A stretch of 64,000 bases of DNA, from assembly GCA_008360975.2 (NCBI GenBank), contig CM039193.1, positions 13,134,501-13,198,500 of the forward strand, written 5' to 3'. The notes beneath the pieces are model-generated. The model did no database searches. It had not been told where the DNA came from and worked only from the letters and a program-made list of their open reading frames with translations. The translations under genes and the position numbers were made by a program. This DNA comes from Lichenostomus cassidix (taxonomy: Eukaryota > Chordata > Aves > Passeriformes > Meliphagidae). Each line of letters starts with the position of its first letter. Position 1 is the stretch's first letter. Below are positions 51,737 to 64,000 of this stretch, piece by piece.

Positions 51737-53929
51737 GACCTCCTTACAGGTTATTTAACTACCTAGCTGTTAGTTTCACATACTATATTGGGAAAATTCT
51801 TTCTAAAATATAAAACACAAAATCCATTATATACTTTCAACAACCTGTATTTCAACCACCTGTAAAGATTGTCTCATTCACTGTAAGTCTTGCAAACAGT
51901 GACAAGAATAAAATATTACACTGCAAGACCTTTAGAAATCAGCTGGTTATAGGCATAGCTTGTAAATCAGATTCTTCCTACATAATGAGCAAGCCAAAGG
52001 GGAGGAGTACCTCAGCTTTCTGTGGTTTTAAGGATATATAACCAATTTAGGTTTTACTGGGTTATATACATACTTTTCCACATATAACGTTCATTCTAAA
52101 ACTTGACATTTTGTGGACTCTGATTTTGCTTTATTAAACTATATAATGACAGAATTTCTATTAAAAAATACCCCCAAGCTAGAACTATAAACTGTGGCTC
52201 CATGTTATTGGAAGCTGCTGAACAAAGGATGCTCAAAAGGACCTCCATCTACTGTAACCATAACCCATTTTTTTAATTTATGAAATCTGCCTCAACATTC
52301 TCCTTGCTTTATTAGAAGTAAAGGTAGAGAAAAGCCCTAGTCTCATGCTAGATGAGGCAAGCTTTTGTACAAGACAGTAAATATTTATTGAAAACACTTT
52401 TAACAGATCTAAATGACTTTTCCTTTTCCCAAACTCCCACATTTTCACAGAACCAAAACACAGTTGAATCATTAAACTGTCTCCACAGCAAAGCACTCAA
52501 GCAATGCAGTGCTTCAAACACTACAGAGAAACCCAGAAGAAATTGAAAACAAAACACAAGAATCTCTGCTACTTTTAATAAAAATTCCTTTGCAGTTAAG
52601 AAAAGAGTTCTAGAGTCCTTTAAACCTTGATACCACAAACCTGTGTGTAACTCAGTCATTAACTCTTCATTTCTGCTCAAGAACAACCTGCTAAACGGAA
52701 AACAGTTCAGCTAGCCAATTTGCCTTAGTTTCGCCTATGCCTTTTCCAAACCACACAAATAACTCCACTCTTTTGGAGCAAGGCATCAAATTTCTTGCCA
52801 TGCAAGTGTGCACCAGATTTGCAGGAGACTGGGGGAAAATAGCAGACAGGGGTATCACTAGAAGTGTGCTTTGATGGCAACCTGGTAAGGGCAGCACAGC
52901 AGCAAGCAGAGCTCAGGCTGTTCCTGCACTCTCTCAAGACAAGTTGCACTGATTCAGACTTTACTCCCCACAGGTAAACCACTTATTCCACTAAGCACAG
53001 GAAGGCCAGGTGGCAGCACATGTGAATGGCCAACAGAATTAGTGGGGTAGAATTAAACAACAAGTGAATGGTGTGGGGCCAAGACAATGGCAACACATTC
53101 TTAACAGCATCTCACCTAAAGGCCTCATTCCCCCACAGAGACTCAATTGATCTGTCTGGATAAACAGATAATTATTCTCTCATCAAAAGGGTTTAAAAAA
53201 AATAATTACTGTAGTACAGACGTCACTGAGGACCCAAAGATTTGAGCCCCCAACAGAAAGGTGAGCAGCAGCTTCAGGACTTTCTCTTGGGTTACCAAGC
53301 TCACTGCTTCAACCCCACCCCCATGCTTTCTTCTGGCTTTTTCTTCTGGGGAACAATGGCCAAGGTTGCTTGGCAGAGTGTTCTGGAGAGTGTCATCCAA
53401 AACATCAATCAATGTCCTCATAAAGGTCAGAGTCACCACATGCCAAGGCCCAGAAATTTTCCATTTCACTGATAAGTCTCCTTTCACATCCCAAAAGAAG
53501 TTTCATCAAAAGAAACAGAGAGAATATATCTGACAAAACAGCTTCCCAAATTATTCTGCAAGTACTTGCTCAGTTATTTCTTACCACTTTCTGTGTGAAT
53601 TCAAGTAAAAAACATCTCTGCACCAGAACAGCAACCATCACCACTTCACAGCAGTCACCTAACAACTCTTAGTCCCCAAACATAACCAAGAACATCTATG
53701 GGAAGATCAAGTTCAGAAATTATTTTGAGAAACTTTCAACAGGAGAACAGAAAAGAAAGTAAAAAGGCTTAAGGCTTACAACTTCAATTTTAAATACTCA
53801 CTACATTATATTTACCTTGTGGGTGCTTGGCACTTGTACCCTCATTGCAGAACTTCTGTTCAAACCTCTGCTAACCAAAACACAGAAAGGGGACAGACTC
53901 ACAACTCTTGTCTCATGGCCAGTGGCAGA

Positions 53930-54185
53930 GCCCAAGGGAATAGCCTGAAGTAGTGTCAAGGGAGATTTAGGTTGGATATTGGAAAATGTTTCAAAACCCA
54001 GATAGTGTTTGGGCACTGGAACAGCTCCCCAAGGCAGTGGTCACAGCACCAAGGCTGACAGAGCTCAGGCAGAATTGGGCAAATGCTCTCAGGCTCTTGA
54101 GGATGGTTCTGTGCAGGGCCAGGAGTTGGACTCAACAACCCATGTGGGTTCCTTCCAACTCAGCATAGCCTGTAATTCTCTAAGA
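53930..54185 (+). mobile_element. CR1 LINE 3' end, nearly complete terminus
   Basis: In the sense orientation: GGAATAGCCTGAAGTAGTGT, TTAGGTTGGATATTGGAAAA, GCACTGGAACAGCTCCCCAA, GGCAGTGGTCACAGCACCAA, TGTGCAGGGCCAGGAGTTGG and CCTTCCAACTCAGCATAGCC, then a degraded copy of the terminal octamers. All blocks are in CR1 order. It is the best preserved repeat in the window, with scattered substitutions and deletions. The open frames that cross it on both strands are not genes. Confidence 0.93.
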
Positions 54186-57100
54186 AGCTCTTTCTGGTCC
54201 TGGAAAAGACCACTAGAGAAGATTAGACATTCTATCTGAAGTTTCCAGCATATTAAGAAAACCTAGATTGAAGCATATTTGGATTAAATTTTAAAACCAA
54301 GTCCAGATAAGCATTTCTGACTATATCCTAATTATTTTCTCTTGCAGAAAAAAGAAAGCAAAAAGCCTCACAGGAGGCTCATGGAAAGTGCTGACAATAG
54401 AAGAAAATTGTCTGAGGCTTTAAGGTTGACACTCCTATCATGATGAAAATAAAGACCTACTTTTTACTAAAGAAGGTACACACAGCCTAGACAGGCAACA
54501 TGCAGAAGGAGCCAGGGCTGTTGATGGGGGCACCAAAGGTAAAAACTACAGTAAAATCAGAAATCACTTTTATGAGTGTTTATAGCCCATCGACACCATG
54601 AGAAAGGACCTTGATTACTATTTCAGTGAACTGTGTCTGGTGATCTCACAAATAAAATATCCTGCAAGTCTTGCAAAGCATTCACAGAAAATACATTAAT
54701 AAAACAGATAATCTGTGTACCTGAATTTACCATGACAATCCTGGTGCTATCTACAGGGGGCTTTTAGCTTTTTCAGACCAGATTCCAATATGTTGTTCAA
54801 GAACCTAAAAATAGAGTTAGACATCTGCTAGAGTTTTCAAAGGCATCTAGCACTTCAGATGCCTGACTTGGTGAGAACTGGCTACAATTGCTTTCCTCTC
54901 AAAACCAGCAGCCAGCATTTCCAACCCTACAGAGTAATAATTCGTATTCAATTCCTCTTAAGTGTTACACAAAAACAGTAACAGGCTGTAAAGTCAATAT
55001 CCATTTCCAAAACAATTCTCTGGCATCAAGGATAGTGCTTTGTGTGTTCAAAACACATCTGAACAGCCACAAACTGTACCAGCCCACGCTTACAGGCCTG
55101 CATGTCCTGTACATCCTGTACCCACATAATGCAGAAAAATGCATTTATTCAGTCTCACGTCTTTTAGACATGTAACTGAGTCAGCATGTGAGATGTTCCC
55201 AGAGCATGTAATGACAGAACATTACCTTATTTACAGTGAGTCAAACTTGTATGTTACCAGGACCAACCTCTGCAAAAGTGCTAAAGATTTAATTCTTCGT
55301 CTTATACTCCAATTTTGATTGCCAGATGTACCAATTATGCATTAGTTTTAGCTAAATATTAACTGGATTGTAAAAAAAAAAGTTTACCATAATCCAGGAA
55401 ACAGTTATTTCACAAAATTTATTATTTTAACTTTTTTATCAATATTTTATTGTTTGGCATGAGAACACATCTTTGCTACTTGACCCCCTAGGGTCTTCTT
55501 TTGTTTCCTACCACACCATCATATACACTAGAAATGTTCTCCAAATGCAAAAGCTATTCTATAAATTCCCACTATAGCCTCTTTTCCAAAACAGCTGCCA
55601 CTGATCACTATCACATGTAGGTAGTGGAGCAGAAGAAGCTCTGCTCCCCTCAGAGATGACAATTTCTAGGTCAGCATTTTCACCAAAGGGAGTAAGTAAA
55701 ATGAGATTGAAATACCAGACAGCAGCTGCTTATACTTTACACCAACCTGTACAGAAGTAGTGCATCCAACTTAATTATTTATTACAGCCCTACAATAAAG
55801 ATGACAAGAAAGCAATTGTGCCTAGAGTTGACTACACATTAAAAATAATTTTGCACTGCTGTTTCTTTCTTTAAAAGCATTTGCTACTATTCTCTTTCCC
55901 CCCCTTTTCTATCATCTTTATGGAAGACTAAAAAGAAGGTTAGAAAAAACAAAGTCTCAAAATAGAAAAAGCAGACCTTGAATGCTCTAGTATTACTTGG
56001 AAAAATGGAGTGTTGTATTCTGCTACAGGAGATAGCACTTCAAATTTGAAAGGTCAGCTGCAAAGCTTGGCTTCAAAAGCAACTCACAATCACAACATCA
56101 GAGAACAGAAATAACTCTTCCTGGACCAGGAACAAGTACAGAATCCTGGAGATGATTGTTTTCAGGCAAAACCGATGACAGAGCCAAATATCTCCTGATG
56201 CAGCCCTGCCCATCTTTAGTGAGACAGTATAGAGTCCCATTTCCCTGAAGACAGCACGAACAGAGCAACAGGAAGCATTTTCCCTGCTGGCTGCCAGTGG
56301 CTCTTTCGCCAGAGCTCTGAGCATTCTCCCCCTGCACTGACACCTCTCCCGTGGCAGCTGCCAGCTCCTGACACCACTCAGCACCGAGGGGTTCCTCTCC
56401 CAACCCATTCATGTTGTTATCCTTCCTGCAAACCATCCCTCCTCAAAGTCCTCAATTGCTTCATGCATATCAAAAATGGCAAATACAGGATCTAAAACAC
56501 CAGCCAGATGTTCAAGTTCAATTCCTCTTCCCCCCACATTTGTTCTCAGTTAGCCTTAGCTCAAATTTGGTTGCAGATATGGAAATTGCAGCATTTTTCT
56601 TCAATGAAACTCAGACTGGAGGTCTGTTAGATTTTTTTCCTTCCCCGGTAGGAACTATGCATAAAATATTCACAGCATATTTAGACAAATATGTTTCTGT
56701 TTACCTAATACAATGTTTGTTTACACTGGAAATAAGCCTTGCATAGTAGTCCTTATTCTTTGGAGAGTAATGCTGCATCTACATCCAGTCACCTAGTGTT
56801 GGTTAGGTAACTATTGTTGATTTATTAACATTCTACCTCCCAAATTAAATGCAGAGGAAATTGGTAGCCCTACAGAGACTGAAAATTCTTTTGTATTATG
56901 ATAGAGTCTGCTGAAGCCAATAAACATCTTCAGTGGTACTTGCTGATAGCATGACATTACTCTGCAAAGCTACACATTTCCCTCCCCCTTCCTTTTTCAT
57001 GTTGTTTCATTTGATGGAAGGATCAAAGCCATCAAGTCATTTCTTCACCCCAACTCAATCAGGCAAGTAACTCTTTGAAGAAATATTTTTTATTCCTTTT

Positions 57101-59538
57101 ATTTTTTTCTCTTCATTAGGAAGAATCTTTCCAAAAACAATCTGACATTCTGAAGTTTCAGAATGTTAATTCTACAACAGGTGTGACATGTCTCCAAAAG
57201 CAATGCTCTGATGGTTTATTTATGGGCTTTACTCTTTCTTTCCACTTAAGAAAAGACCTTGAATATGTTTTCATATGTCCAACATATATTTAGAAACTCT
57301 AAAGGCAGCATCCATTCATCAAGAACATGAAAACTAAAGACAAGAGTTCAAATAAATCTGAAAAGCATTTGTGGCTGCAGCTTAAGGCTGTCATGGAAAG
57401 AAGTATATCAAAATACCCCATTAATGACTGCCTTGCAAGCTCTGGGAAGTTGAAAGCCTGTTACTAACGTTCTTTTCTCTAATGGGAATTCAAACTACTG
57501 TGCAAGAGAAGGTGAATAAGAAGAGAAGGAGAAAAAATAAATTCAAAATGATTTAATTTCAGAAGTCAAGAAACATGGCACTTTGTTCAGCAACACAAAA
57601 GAAACACCACAATTTTCTCCTGACCCTTGATAACACAAAGAAGGAATTGTCAAAAGCAGCAGGAGCCAGAAAATTCAGTAATCATTGACAATCTGTACCA
57701 TTAGAAAAAGCTTAGTGATTCACTGTATTGTTAACATGTGCTTGTCACTGGGGCTTTTTTAACATATTTCAGCACTCTCATCACAAAGAGCATTAAGAGA
57801 TGTAAACAAAACTCAGTACTTCCCATTTGTAGTCTCATCATATTTTGAAAGTTTTTTCTTCATTTAAGTAGAACTACTAAAACAAGAAGCTACTAGAAGT
57901 CACTAAACTGAGAAGTAGTGCCTGCTGGCCAGATGACACACCAGTAAAAGACAGGGGCAAAGTTAAACAAGGGAGCAGGGAAAGACAGTAACAGGCAGCA
58001 GAAATCACATCCCTTTACACCTCAATAATATCTGAAACAGCACATGCTTCTCATTACAGAGTAACTGCATAACACAACATCCTTCACATCCCCATCAAAT
58101 GGTGGCTTAGTGTCCTCTTCTTGGGCAAGGGAGGTGGTTGAGATTTATCCTGCATTGTTCCCTGCAGCTGATACCACTGAAGAAACAAACAAGCATCTTC
58201 TGCCATCATTCTAAAGGACATTGGAGCTATTGAGTTTTCAAAACAAACTTTAATTGAAAATGCAACCTAATTTATTTTAATCGCCCTAATTATACTCCCA
58301 TAACACTTGGAGAGGGGAAAATATCACAGATATCTTATTCAAGCAGAAACTTTTACCACCAACTTGAAGACTTCAAAACTGAAGTCTACAATTTGTGCAA
58401 AATGGGAAACAGGGTATAAGAGCAAGGACTTGAGAGCACAAGAAATACAGTCAGTGCTCTTATCTCCAAACACAAACCCACACTTCATTTCCTGCCATTT
58501 TCACTTATTCACACCAAAAAGACCCTACAAGTTTGGAGTGGAATTACTAATTCAAGAGCAGTTAGCTCTGAGTTCAAGTTAAAGACAGCAGTGATAAAAA
58601 TTACCAGGTACATTCATTTTTGAACAGCAGTTGTCTCAGCAGCAAAAGCAATCCCTATTGAAAAATCAGAACCATTTCATCTGGGGAGAATCTCTACAGA
58701 GTACAGAACAAAGGCAGGGATAAGAGAAACTCAGAACTGCTGCCAGACAAAAAAACAGGTAAGCCACCAAGTCCCTTGGCTTCACTATCTGTGAAAGTAA
58801 TGGACAAAACATGTCACTTAGCTAGCCTTGACCCCACAGCTCTTACACTGGGTTTGAGTTAGTTTAGTTTTTTCTTAGATTGCCACCATGCAGATGCAGG
58901 AATGTAAAAGCAGTTTTTCAACATCAGTGTTATTCCTCTCTATTTCTGCAAGGCAGATACAGAGTGTTGTGACCCATTGCCTCCAGCTCCAAGTCTGACA
59001 CTAATGGCATATCTATTTCATTTAAACTGTTAATTCAGCTGCATAAGGGAGGTCACAAGGTGCCAGCTCTTGTTTTAATATTGCCTCACGTATTTACCAT
59101 AGAAATCAGTGATGCATTTCAGGATGTCATTCAGCTTCCCTTAAAGCTTTGCTGTAGACCTCAAATGAACTGGCAAAGTTTGGAACAGCACCTATTCCAG
59201 TCAAAGAACAAATAGCTATTTATAGAGCAGGTGTTCTATAAGCAACACAGCTAATATACAGCATTTTTATATAGAACATAAGAGTATATGCAAAGGAGAA
59301 AATTAATAGACAACATTAGTTGTGTTGTTATTTTTGAGAGTTATAGCCATACAAGAACTTGAAAGCATAGGCAAGCTTCAAGAAGTCAGCCATGAGCAAG
59401 TGATAACTCCAGAAGCTGTTAGTTTTTAAATGGGTAACTTATATCAAGCAGTTAAACAAAAAAGCCACCCAGCAGAAGATCTGCATGATGCCACTCAGTT
59501 ATAATAAATGAAAATATCCAGTGTGGATCAAAGATATT

Positions 59539-60054
59539 TTATCCTTTGGCCCTTAAAGACAAATTATACTGTTTAATTGCACTCAAAACAAAACATATAT
59601 TAAAAAAAATATGGTTGGCTGAAAGGAGAGTCTTTAATTTCTTTGTCTTTTTGGATTTAAGAAATAATAGTTCAACATATGAACAAGTAACATGCTGAAC
59701 CAAAGAACAGAACCCATGCAAATTAGAATCATCTTTCAGAATGACAAGGGGCTTTCTGCTCTGCTGTAAAATTTCAAGCAGTATTAATGCATTGATATCA
59801 ATGGAATGAAAAATTTGTGGGTACTGCAGGAAAGTGAGGGTTGCGTTTGGTAATAACTCACCATAATACAAATTATAATTGTAATTATTAATATGCAAGT
59901 CATTTGCACACAGAAAGACTAAAAATATTGTTTCATTGTGACAATGCCATAATAGAGAGACATTTTCAGCATCTGTTATTGCATTTGAATCAAATGAACA
60001 GTCCACTTCACACATGGTACTTATAAACAAAAACCTCCTCATGTCTAGTTGCAT
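59539..60054 (-). other. Unusually long open reading frame, unrecognised
   Basis: A 171-codon frame from ATG to stop in sequence with many A/T, where stops are frequent. The predicted peptide is rich in L, N, F, I and S and has no signal peptide, repeat or domain that I recognise. The ATG has no notable context and no splice sites or promoter are apparent. The same DNA contains a homeodomain-type AT-rich core (about 59868-59892), so the openness may be a side effect of conserved non-coding sequence. I do not call it a gene. Confidence 0.15.
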
Positions 60055-62713
60055 TGCTCAATATTTGTTCTTTCTATTTCAGTGCCATCTGCAAACTCTG
60101 TTTTCAATCATTAGTTCCAAGGAGTTAGCATAGAATACTACTACATTTGTTATTTAGGGGCTTTTGTTTTATACTGGCCATTTGTAGTTTAGATCTGTCT
60201 TTATAAATTACCAGGAGTCTTGCAAAATTCAGCTTCTACCAACTCAGCTCTTGGTATAAGATTGTAGTTTCCACAAATTAATGAATTACATAATTTATGT
60301 GCTACTGCCAAAATGAAATAGCCTCACAGGTTCTTTTTGTGAAGAGACACAGACCTGTTATCACCTACCACACCATACAGTATGCAGACTATAAACAGCA
60401 ATATTGAGTAGAGGGTATTAATAATATAACTTTTACAAATTCTGTTATGTACACAGCATTATATCAATAACAGCAGCCATGGGACTTTTGAAATCATATA
60501 TAATAGTTATTAGCCATTGCTCTCCTCCCTGCATTAAGAGCCATTTCAAGTACTCATGACATTTAACTGCATGGGAATCACACCTATGCTGATCCTGTCA
60601 GGTGCAAGAGCACAGAGCTTTACAAAAGGCACTATTTATTGTAAGTGATCTTCCCATACAAGTCTTGAGAAATCCCCAAAGACATTTGAAGACATGCCAT
60701 AATTCTTTTTGCCAGCCTTCTTTGTCTTCATTCTTTTTTCACAATTCCTTGTTAAGCAAGTAAACCCCCATTTTTATTCACAAAATCCTAACAAGTAGAA
60801 ATTTCTCTCGAGTACTGTAGAGCAGAGATATTTACCACCACCAAAGTGTGTCATGCCTGTGTGCATCTCCCAGGTCTATATTAAAGCTAAGCAGGCTACT
60901 GGCACTGCAGAGGACACCTTTATTTAAAAATTATGCACAAAAATAAAAATGAATGTGCAAGGTTGCCAAGATGTTAATTATGACCCAGAAAAAATTCTGC
61001 AAAGCCTAGACAAATTGATAATGCTGTTTGCCAAACTAAAACATGATTTTTCACATAACTCCCAGTAACAGCTTAGCTTTTATGAGTGAAAAAAAAAAGC
61101 ATACTGTAACCTTTTTAACCTACTTCCTTTTCAAAGAAAATTACAGCCCACAACACTTTTTCCCCTCTTGCACTTAAAGAAAAAATTCAGCTCCTGTTAA
61201 TAGACCACCACTTATTAAAAAAGAAAAAAAGATTGAAGAGCATTTTCTGGGTAGCAGAAAATTGGAAGCAATGGAATAAAACTAGCTAGTCATTTCAGCA
61301 CCTGGGAAAGCATTATCCTGCTCCACAAAATGTGATGTTTCATGAAAAGGCCAGCTAATGGTTCCACCATGACAGGGCTTGCTGCTGTGTTAGTTTTAAA
61401 TATAAAGGTTCAATCACCAAAGTTTCACTGCATTTATCAATATTTCCTGCTCTCTTTTCAAGCAATCAAAAAGTTCCTTCAACAAAAAGCTCACCATACT
61501 TTCAGCATGCACACAACTATCCAAGCCCTGAAGTAGAACAAAAGTATTTTACTACTTCATAATTGAAAAGTGGGAATACCTGTGGTTCACACATTTCCAG
61601 AATCACAAGGACTGAAGATCAACCTTACAAAAAGGGGACTAGATAAGTTCTCCAATACAGTCATCCAAGAAAATCTGTAGGTTTGAAGCATATTATTAAA
61701 TCTAATTCTTGGAATTGCTGGTTGTGCTCCAGGTGGGCTTTTATCTACTATTTTAGACATGTACAATGTCACTGTTGATTTCTGAGTAGTAGAGGGTCAA
61801 TAAAAAAAGGAGATGACATTTCAAAGAAGGCATGAAAAACCCCTAAATTTGATAAATAGTGCACATGCATCTGGTGCTCCTACAGGTGAGCATCACCTTT
61901 GTGCTTTACTGATCACTGTGAAGAGTGTTTTTCTTTCATTAAACTCCATTGTTTTATGCTTTGTTCTTCTGAACTCCATTGGAACTGAGGACAGAATTCC
62001 AGTATAATAGAAATGCATCACCAAATGACTTGGAGAATGCAGAAAACCCAAACACATGCAACAGACAGGAATTACTGATTTTTAAATGAAGACTGAAATC
62101 ATTTATCAGCAGAGATTGTCTAACCAGCAAGGAAAAGGGAAAGCTCCAAGTAGGACAGGAGTCAGTGTACCAAAGAGTTGGTGTCATTCAAAATGCATAC
62201 AGCTTTCAAAGTATTCCAATTACAGAGTCCAAAAGAGGCTCTAGATTGAAATTATTAGACATTTTACTACAAGCTACTACTAACAAAGAAATGACACACT
62301 ACTGAATCATTTAAAAGAATAGTGAACAAAGATTTGAGGAATATACAGCCAGATACACCAGAGATAAAACTAAGTATTTGAACAGATGTTCTTTTTATGC
62401 AACATCTACAAAGACATCAAATTGAAAAACATATTAATTTGTCATTTTTGATGAAAATACTACAGTGATGACAAAGGGTAGAAATAAATATTAAGACTAA
62501 ACCCTGATTTTCACTATCATTAATGCATATTTCTGCACTACCAAAAGGCTTCTTTAAACCACCGCTCTTTGTGAAGAAATCTTCCATTTCTAAAAAATTA
62601 AATTTCATCTATACATAGTTTAAAGATCTATCTTCAATCATTTTTCTCTATAGTTTGCAGAAAACGCAAAAATAATTAAGGTAAGCTAAAAAGGAAAAAA
62701 ACTGATGTTTCAC

Positions 62714-62730
62714 AAAAAAAAAAAAAAAAA
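62714..62730 (+). repeat. A17 homopolymer
   Basis: Seventeen uninterrupted A. It is followed by TCAGAAAACT and then ATTCTCTGATTCTATGATGA, which resembles CR1 terminal octamers without a CR1 body. Confidence 0.85.
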
Positions 62731-63475
62731 TCAGAAAACTATTCTCTGATTCTATGATGAATACATACTAGAGTCCCACAGGTAGTTCCACCTTACATAT
62801 GCTGAAGCTCTTCTTCCCCCAAACTGCCTGTGATATGGAATGATGAGATTTATGAAAAAAGAGCAAGTCATATTATGAAATTCTATTTTACTAGCACAGG
62901 CATATAAAAGCACTTGTACATAGTGGACATGAAGTTCATGCACTTGAAGGGCGTTGAAGATGATTTTTCACCAGTAACTTCCTAATTGAACAGAACTGGA
63001 CAGTTTCACTAGCAAATTAAAAATATTTTTACACTTATTTCTATTCTTAAAATTAGGCACATGGTACAGTCTTCTCTATGCTATACATTACTCTCCTGGC
63101 AGTACATGGCATTTGCTTTGTTGATGTTAAGGCAGTGACATATGTTTGCATGAACTCCTAAAGAAATTGCCATAAGTTAAGAAATCATACATTTCCTCTT
63201 TGCCTCCCCCACCATCCCCCCAACTCATTCTTTCATATAACAGAAAATTAAAGAAAATAAAAGGGCAAGGGAAAACAACATAAAATCTGCATCACTTTAT
63301 TAGGTGAATAAACCTGTATATGGGTGCATTTATCTGACACACTAAAAGCAGATATGTGTGAACTCAGCCACCACCACTATCATCTGCCCACAGCATTTTA
63401 AGTTTGCATAAGGCAGGAAGAGCACAAGCACGTCTGCAAACTCACTGCTCTTGGCTCGCTGGCCACTGCTGAGTT

Positions 63476-63494
63476 CTGCAGCTGTCAGCTGCAG
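63476..63494. promoter_or_regulatory. Perfect 9-bp palindrome with two CAGCTG E-boxes
   Basis: CTGCAGCTG and CAGCTGCAG flank a single T. The two CAGCTG E-boxes start at 63479 and 63486, seven bases apart. CAGCTG is bound by bHLH factors of the Ascl1 and MyoD type. Another GCTGCAG follows at about 63508. Confidence 0.4.
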
Positions 63495-64000
63495 CAATCT
63501 CACTGAGGCTGCAGCAAGCAGATTGTAATTTGGGCCCCAAGAGAACTGGGCAAGGGATGCCAAAGGTAACTCATATTTATCTAAGGACTGGAGTCAAACA
63601 CCAGGCATAAGCAAGGTATTATTAATTTTTTTTTTTCAAATCCTTTTCTTTGTCCACTCTGTATTGCTCAGTAAATGAGTCACAGCTTTACAGCTTTGTT
63701 CTGAAGAACCTTTAACATCTATTTAACATCACATTCCTTACAACAACCCAAAGTAAACTCTTGTAGGTACCAAAGTGACTAAACCACCTGATCACAAGCA
63801 AAGACACTCCTAGATGAGCTGGGGTGAATCAGCAGCACAAAAAGTGAGAGGATAATAACTGAACAGAACAATGCAGCAACCCAGGCTGAATTGCCACATC
63901 AGTAGAACCCAAACTAGAAAAGGAGACATAATTAGCATGGGGAAGGGGAGAGAAAATAGCTTCTGCACTAACTAAATTGCATAGCTTATCAAGAACTTGA

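Larger units (their letters stand above)
46986..53929. other. Upstream intergenic DNA, middle part
   Basis: Mostly AT-rich non-coding DNA with no supported gene. It contains an A18 run (50877-50894) and an A/C-only tract (51646-51736). Moderately GC-rich patches at 50700-51200 and 52700-53000 hold open frames of up to 129 codons that resemble no family I know. Confidence 0.5.
54186..64000. other. Upstream intergenic DNA, distal part
   Basis: AT-rich non-coding DNA to the right edge. I see no exon, RNA gene or CpG island. A GC-richer patch at 56090-56410 carries two overlapping minus-strand frames of 111 and 112 codons, and a 171-codon frame lies at 59539-60054. Neither resembles a known protein. 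An A17 run is at 62714-62730 and a palindrome with two E-boxes is at 63476-63494. In mammals the gene upstream of CACNA2D3 is, as I recall, SELENOK/ACTR8; neither is recognisable here. Confidence 0.5.

Noticed and set aside
53206..53533. Overlapping open frames on both strands next to a CR1 fragment
   Set aside because: Three mutually overlapping frames, none with recognisable domains; treated as chance.
56073..56436. Two overlapping minus-strand frames of 111 and 112 codons in a GC-richer patch
   Set aside because: Two frames open together point to composition, not coding; no splice or promoter signals and no known domain.
60080..60115. CCATCTGCAAACTCTG, similar to a short stretch of inverted CR1
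   Set aside because: Similarity does not extend on either side.
62743..62762. Two ATTCTRTG-like octamers resembling the terminal repeat of CR1
   Set aside because: No CR1 body precedes them; 16 bases are too few to support an insertion.

Overview
This window is AT-rich vertebrate nuclear DNA, almost certainly from a bird. It has one dense CpG island, no bacterial-style gene packing and no long open reading frames. Its recognisable repeats are 3' ends of CR1 LINEs, with the end sequences and flanking wording typical of avian CR1 families. I cannot name the species.

I recognise one gene with confidence: the 5' end of CACNA2D3, the alpha-2/delta-3 auxiliary subunit of voltage-gated calcium channels, on the minus strand. 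Coding exon 1 (35595-35713) supplies the start codon and signal peptide. Coding exon 2 (34892-34973) continues the mature N-terminus. A 621-bp GT-AG intron separates them, and the reading phase joins correctly into 67 residues. Everything below 34892 is the beginning of a large second intron, more than 34.8 kb, in which I found no further exon. It contains CR1 fragments, low-complexity tracts and a few blocks that look like non-coding regulatory DNA.

The CpG island at about 36246-36800 is the likely promoter. It lies about 0.5 kb upstream of the start codon, so the 5' leader is either long or spliced. On the plus-strand side of the island there is a TATA-like box, a homeodomain-type AT-rich block and a good splice donor, which suggests divergent transcription. 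From about 37.0 kb to the end (64 kb) I see intergenic DNA with two clear CR1 fragments, simple repeats and no supported gene.

No rRNA, tRNA, CRISPR array, operon or prokaryotic signal was seen. Homology statements come from memory of protein and repeat families, not from a search.
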